Of a stretch of DNA of 64,000 nucleotides, positions 61,856 through 64,000 are shown one piece after another (within the stretch, counting starts at the first letter, position 1; every line of letters begins with the position of its first letter). This DNA is from Niveibacterium umoris (GTDB lineage: Bacteria; Pseudomonadota; Gammaproteobacteria; Burkholderiales; Rhodocyclaceae): contig NZ_JACIET010000001.1 in NCBI RefSeq assembly GCF_014197015.1, positions 2,259,392 to 2,323,391 on the forward strand, given 5' to 3'. Below the pieces are notes generated by a model. It was given only the letters and a program-made list of their open reading frames with translations. It did not search any database and had not been told where the DNA came from. Made by a program: the position numbers and the translations under genes.

Positions 61856-63018
61856 AGCTGCGCCGCCCCGGCGGCTTTGCGCTGCCAATCGTCCTGATCC
61901 TGCTCAGCGCGGTGGCGGTATTCGTTGCAGTCAAAACCCTGCGTACCTTCAATGGCTTTGACCTGCGGGCAAGCATGCGGACCGATCGCGCGCTTGGCTT
62001 GGCGCGCGAGGCGTTGATCCAGCACGCGGTATGGGAAGACTCCTCCCCGGGCGCACTGCCCTGCCCGGATTTGGACAACAACGGCACGGCCGCTTCGAGC
62101 TGCGCGGCCGGGGCCATCGGTCGCCTGCCGTGGCGTACGCTGGGCATGGAGCCCCCGACCGACGCCAGCGGCGAGTGCCTGTGGTACGCGCTGTCCCCCG
62201 GCGCCCGGAGCCAGTTAGCGCCGTCGACACGCGGCCCCGGCGGGACGCAGCCTGCGCTGAACCCGGATTACACAGGCGAACTGGATCTGACGGATAGCGC
62301 GACGGCCACGGTGAGCAAGGTCGTCGCAGTCATCATCGCCCCCGGCCGAGCGCTGCCAGGCCAGGTCCGCACCGGATCGGCAAGCGCTTGCAACGACGGC
62401 GTCCCGTCCGCCTTCCTCGACAGCCGCACCGGCATCGACAACGCCGGTAGCGGCATGACGTTCGTCAGCGGCCCTCCGGATGACGCGTTCAACGACCGGA
62501 TCCTTGCGATCACCTCAGCGGATCTCTTCACCGCGGTCGCCCCCCGCGTGCTGGTTGAGCTTTCGATGCCCAACCGCTCGTCGCTCAGTGGACTCCGGAT
62601 GTTGTTCGGGATTGGCGGAAGCTTCTCGCCGGCGAGTCTCGCCGACGGCAGCAAACTCAAGCTGGACTTCCTGAATCCGACGGTGATCAGTGCCTTTCCC
62701 GCTCCGCCCCTCCCGGCGTCCGCCCCCGACAACCCCAAGATCGAAGTGCAGGATGACGGCGGCTGCCCACACTACGTGGTCACCCGCGATGACGGCGTCG
62801 ACGCGCTGGGCAATCCGCTCCGCAAATCCTCAGGTGCGCCGGGCAATTTTGCCATTGAGTGGCTCTGTTTCAACCGCTGGCTCGATTACATCGGTTACGC
62901 GCCGGCCGACACCTCAGCGCGATTGGACCTCTCATCACGATGGGTCGGCAAGCGGGGCTGGGAAGCCGTTGCCGACTCTGCCGCCCCGGTTACACTTACT
63001 CGCACGCCGTCCCCATGA
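61852..63018 (+). CDS. Minor pseudopilin-like protein without canonical prepilin site
   Basis: Secreted or membrane protein of 388 residues starting at GTG 61852, whose GTGA overlaps the upstream stop. The N-terminus is VKLRRPGGFALPIVLILLSAVAVFVAVK: a short basic leader and Gly then a long hydrophobic helix, but with no Glu5 and a Pro in the helix, more like PilX/GspK-type minor pilins. The head has REALIQHA, GALPCPDLDNNG, AIGRLPWRTLGME and LWYALSP motifs that recur in the next gene. A GspK-like tip function or an MshO/MshP/Q counterpart is possible. Confidence 0.7.
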   Translation: MKLRRPGGFALPIVLILLSAVAVFVAVKTLRTFNGFDLRASMRTDRALGLAREALIQHAVWEDSSPGALPCPDLDNNGTAASSCAAGAIGRLPWRTLGMEPPTDASGECLWYALSPGARSQLAPSTRGPGGTQPALNPDYTGELDLTDSATATVSKVVAVIIAPGRALPGQVRTGSASACNDGVPSAFLDSRTGIDNAGSGMTFVSGPPDDAFNDRILAITSADLFTAVAPRVLVELSMPNRSSLSGLRMLFGIGGSFSPASLADGSKLKLDFLNPTVISAFPAPPLPASAPDNPKIEVQDDGGCPHYVVTRDDGVDALGNPLRKSSGAPGNFAIEWLCFNRWLDYIGYAPADTSARLDLSSRWVGKRGWEAVADSAAPVTLTRTPSP

Positions 63019-63764
63019 ATCACCGTATTGAAGTGCCAAAGAATCTGGGCTTCACCCTGATCGAGATGGCAGTCGCGATCGCCATCATCGCGGTATTGAG
63101 CACAAGCGTCCTGATGGCGGTCCGAGTCCAGGCTGTGCAGCGCCAGACAAGCGAAACCCGAGCTGCCTTGGACGAGGCGCGTGAGGCCTTGCTCGCTTTT
63201 GCATCGGCCAACGGCTACCTGCCCTGCCCGGCGAGCGGCGCCGCAGCGGGCTACGGCAAGGAAGGCAGTCGGAGTAACGACGGGGTCTGTGTCAACCGTC
63301 GCGGCTTGCTACCTTGGGAGACGTTGGGCATTCAATCGCTCGACGGCTGGAATCACCGCCTGGCCTATCTGGTTTCGCCGGCACTCACCGTGCCCCCCGC
63401 CACACCTTCGCCGCCATCTGTCCACTTCACGCTCGACACTGCGGGCACAGTGAGGATCGCCCCCAGCGCCGCCAGCGGGGGATCCGACTCAACCCTGCTC
63501 GCAAGCGCCGGCTCTGTTGCCTGCGCGGTCTGGTCTTACGGTTCGAACGGATACTTTGCAAACAACCCCGACGGGTCGGCAATCAACGGCGCGTCGGCGG
63601 GGCCGGACGAAACCCAGAACGGTTCCGGGTCCGACTTGGTCGTCGTCGCGCGCGACATATCGGAGAATCCGGCCGCCGCGGGCGGCGCCTTCGATGATCA
63701 GGTCATCTGGATTTCGCGCTTCGTCCTTTTCGGCCGCATGATGGCTGCCGGAAAACTCCCCTGA
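63015..63764 (+). CDS. Minor pseudopilin-like protein with canonical prepilin site
   Basis: Prepilin-like protein of 249 residues. The leader MNHRIEVPKNLG is followed by FTLIEMAVAIAIIAVLSTSVLMAV with Glu5, a proper prepilin peptidase site. The head has REALLAFASANGYLPCPASGAA, RRGLLPWETLGIQ and RLAYLVSP, a module shared with the gene before it. The ATGA overlap couples it to that gene. It would join the base or tip of the MSHA-type filament. The two are probable partners in a minor-pilin complex. Confidence 0.78.
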   Translation: MNHRIEVPKNLGFTLIEMAVAIAIIAVLSTSVLMAVRVQAVQRQTSETRAALDEAREALLAFASANGYLPCPASGAAAGYGKEGSRSNDGVCVNRRGLLPWETLGIQSLDGWNHRLAYLVSPALTVPPATPSPPSVHFTLDTAGTVRIAPSAASGGSDSTLLASAGSVACAVWSYGSNGYFANNPDGSAINGASAGPDETQNGSGSDLVVVARDISENPAAAGGAFDDQVIWISRFVLFGRMMAAGKLP

Positions 63765-63835
63765 GGCCGCGCCGTCCCGCACGTTGACCCCGATCGCATC
63801 GGCACGACAAACTGTCGGGCATCATGTTGTGCACC

Positions 63836-64000
63836 ATGAATTTTCTCGAACGCCTGCGAAACGCGGGCATCAACCCCGGCGACAGTGAAGAACTGCGGCT
63901 GCAGAAGGCGCTGCTGGTGCTTGCCAGCGGCTTGGTGTCGATCGCCGCGATAGGCTGGCTGCTGATTTACTGGGCCCTCGGGCCAAAACTGTCCACGACG
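63836..64000 (+). CDS. N-terminus of a membrane protein, adenylate/guanylate cyclase-like (cut by window edge)
   Basis: 55 codons are visible, open to the window edge. The start ATG 63836 gives MNFLERLRNAGINPGDSEELRLQK, and an in-frame ATG at 63824 is also possible. The sequence then enters a membrane helix (ALLVLASGLVSIAAIGWLLIYW). An N-terminus of this form, with RNAGINPGDSEELRLQK-like pattern before a hydrophobic stretch, recalls bacterial membrane adenylate/guanylate cyclases. This is recall of a pattern, not proof: no catalytic part is visible. 71 bases separate it from the pseudopilin gene; no hairpin is obvious between them. Confidence 0.45.
   Translation, partial: MNFLERLRNAGINPGDSEELRLQKALLVLASGLVSIAAIGWLLIYWALGPKLSTT

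Overview
The window is GC-rich, densely coded chromosomal DNA of a Gram-negative betaproteobacterium. Rhodocyclales is the best guess. The support is the block nif3-degS-tatCBA-hit-hisEIFAHB...hisDG-murA-bolA-ABC-mlaBCADEF, which is a long-conserved betaproteobacterial neighbourhood, together with type IV pilin genes carrying sigma-54-type promoters and a pyruvate formate-lyase/acetate kinase fermentation operon. I found no tRNA, rRNA, insertion sequence, prophage or CRISPR array.

Layout. 1-12.5 kb (all minus strand): a cell-surface glycan and glycosylation cluster with a partial asparagine synthase/amidotransferase, a glycosyltransferase, a Wzx-like flippase, a methyltransferase, a PglL/Wzy-type O-oligosaccharyltransferase or ligase, a ZomB-like GT-C protein and two tandem TMTC-like GT-C/TPR paralogs. 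12.6-14.9 kb: a TfpX/TfpZ pilin accessory gene and two nearly identical type IVa major pilin genes, each with its own sigma-54-like promoter and its own copy of the same terminator hairpin. 15.0-19.0 kb: a GAF-GspE/PilB ATPase, a class II cyclic-nucleotide phosphodiesterase-like metallohydrolase and a double-FHA protein. 19.1-23.0 kb: an ornithine cyclodeaminase/mu-crystallin family enzyme coupled to a TerC protein, then sucCD. 23.2-29.8 kb: a DUF2889 protein, ackA, a MaoC-Pta fusion, pflA and pflB. These would turn pyruvate into formate, acetate and ATP without oxygen.

30.2-50.2 kb: a FimV-like protein (plus strand), nif3 (minus), a DegS-like protease (plus), tatCBA, a HIT protein, the histidine genes, murA, bolA/ibaG, a YadGH-like ABC exporter and mlaBCADEF. 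Almost every junction from bolA's ABC partner to mlaF is a stop/start overlap of 1-4 bases. Within the his block, hisC alone is turned onto the plus strand, so the operon is split into hisGD and hisBHAFIE.

50.3-64 kb (plus strand): an MSHA-like type IV pilus or pseudopilus locus. It begins with a sigma-54-dependent response regulator, followed by MshM-like, MshL, MshN-like, MshE, MshG, MshI/J/K-like and two unusual minor pseudopilin-like proteins. At the right edge is the start of a membrane protein that resembles adenylate/guanylate cyclases.

Theme: two type IV filament systems, a probable pilin glycosylation set, a possible cyclic-nucleotide/FHA control module and envelope maintenance (Tat, Mla, MurA). 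Several details stand out: the pilin duplication, the hisC inversion, the SPOR tail on the MshM-like ATPase, altered MshEN motifs in MshE, and twin pseudopilins that share an LPCP/LPW module.
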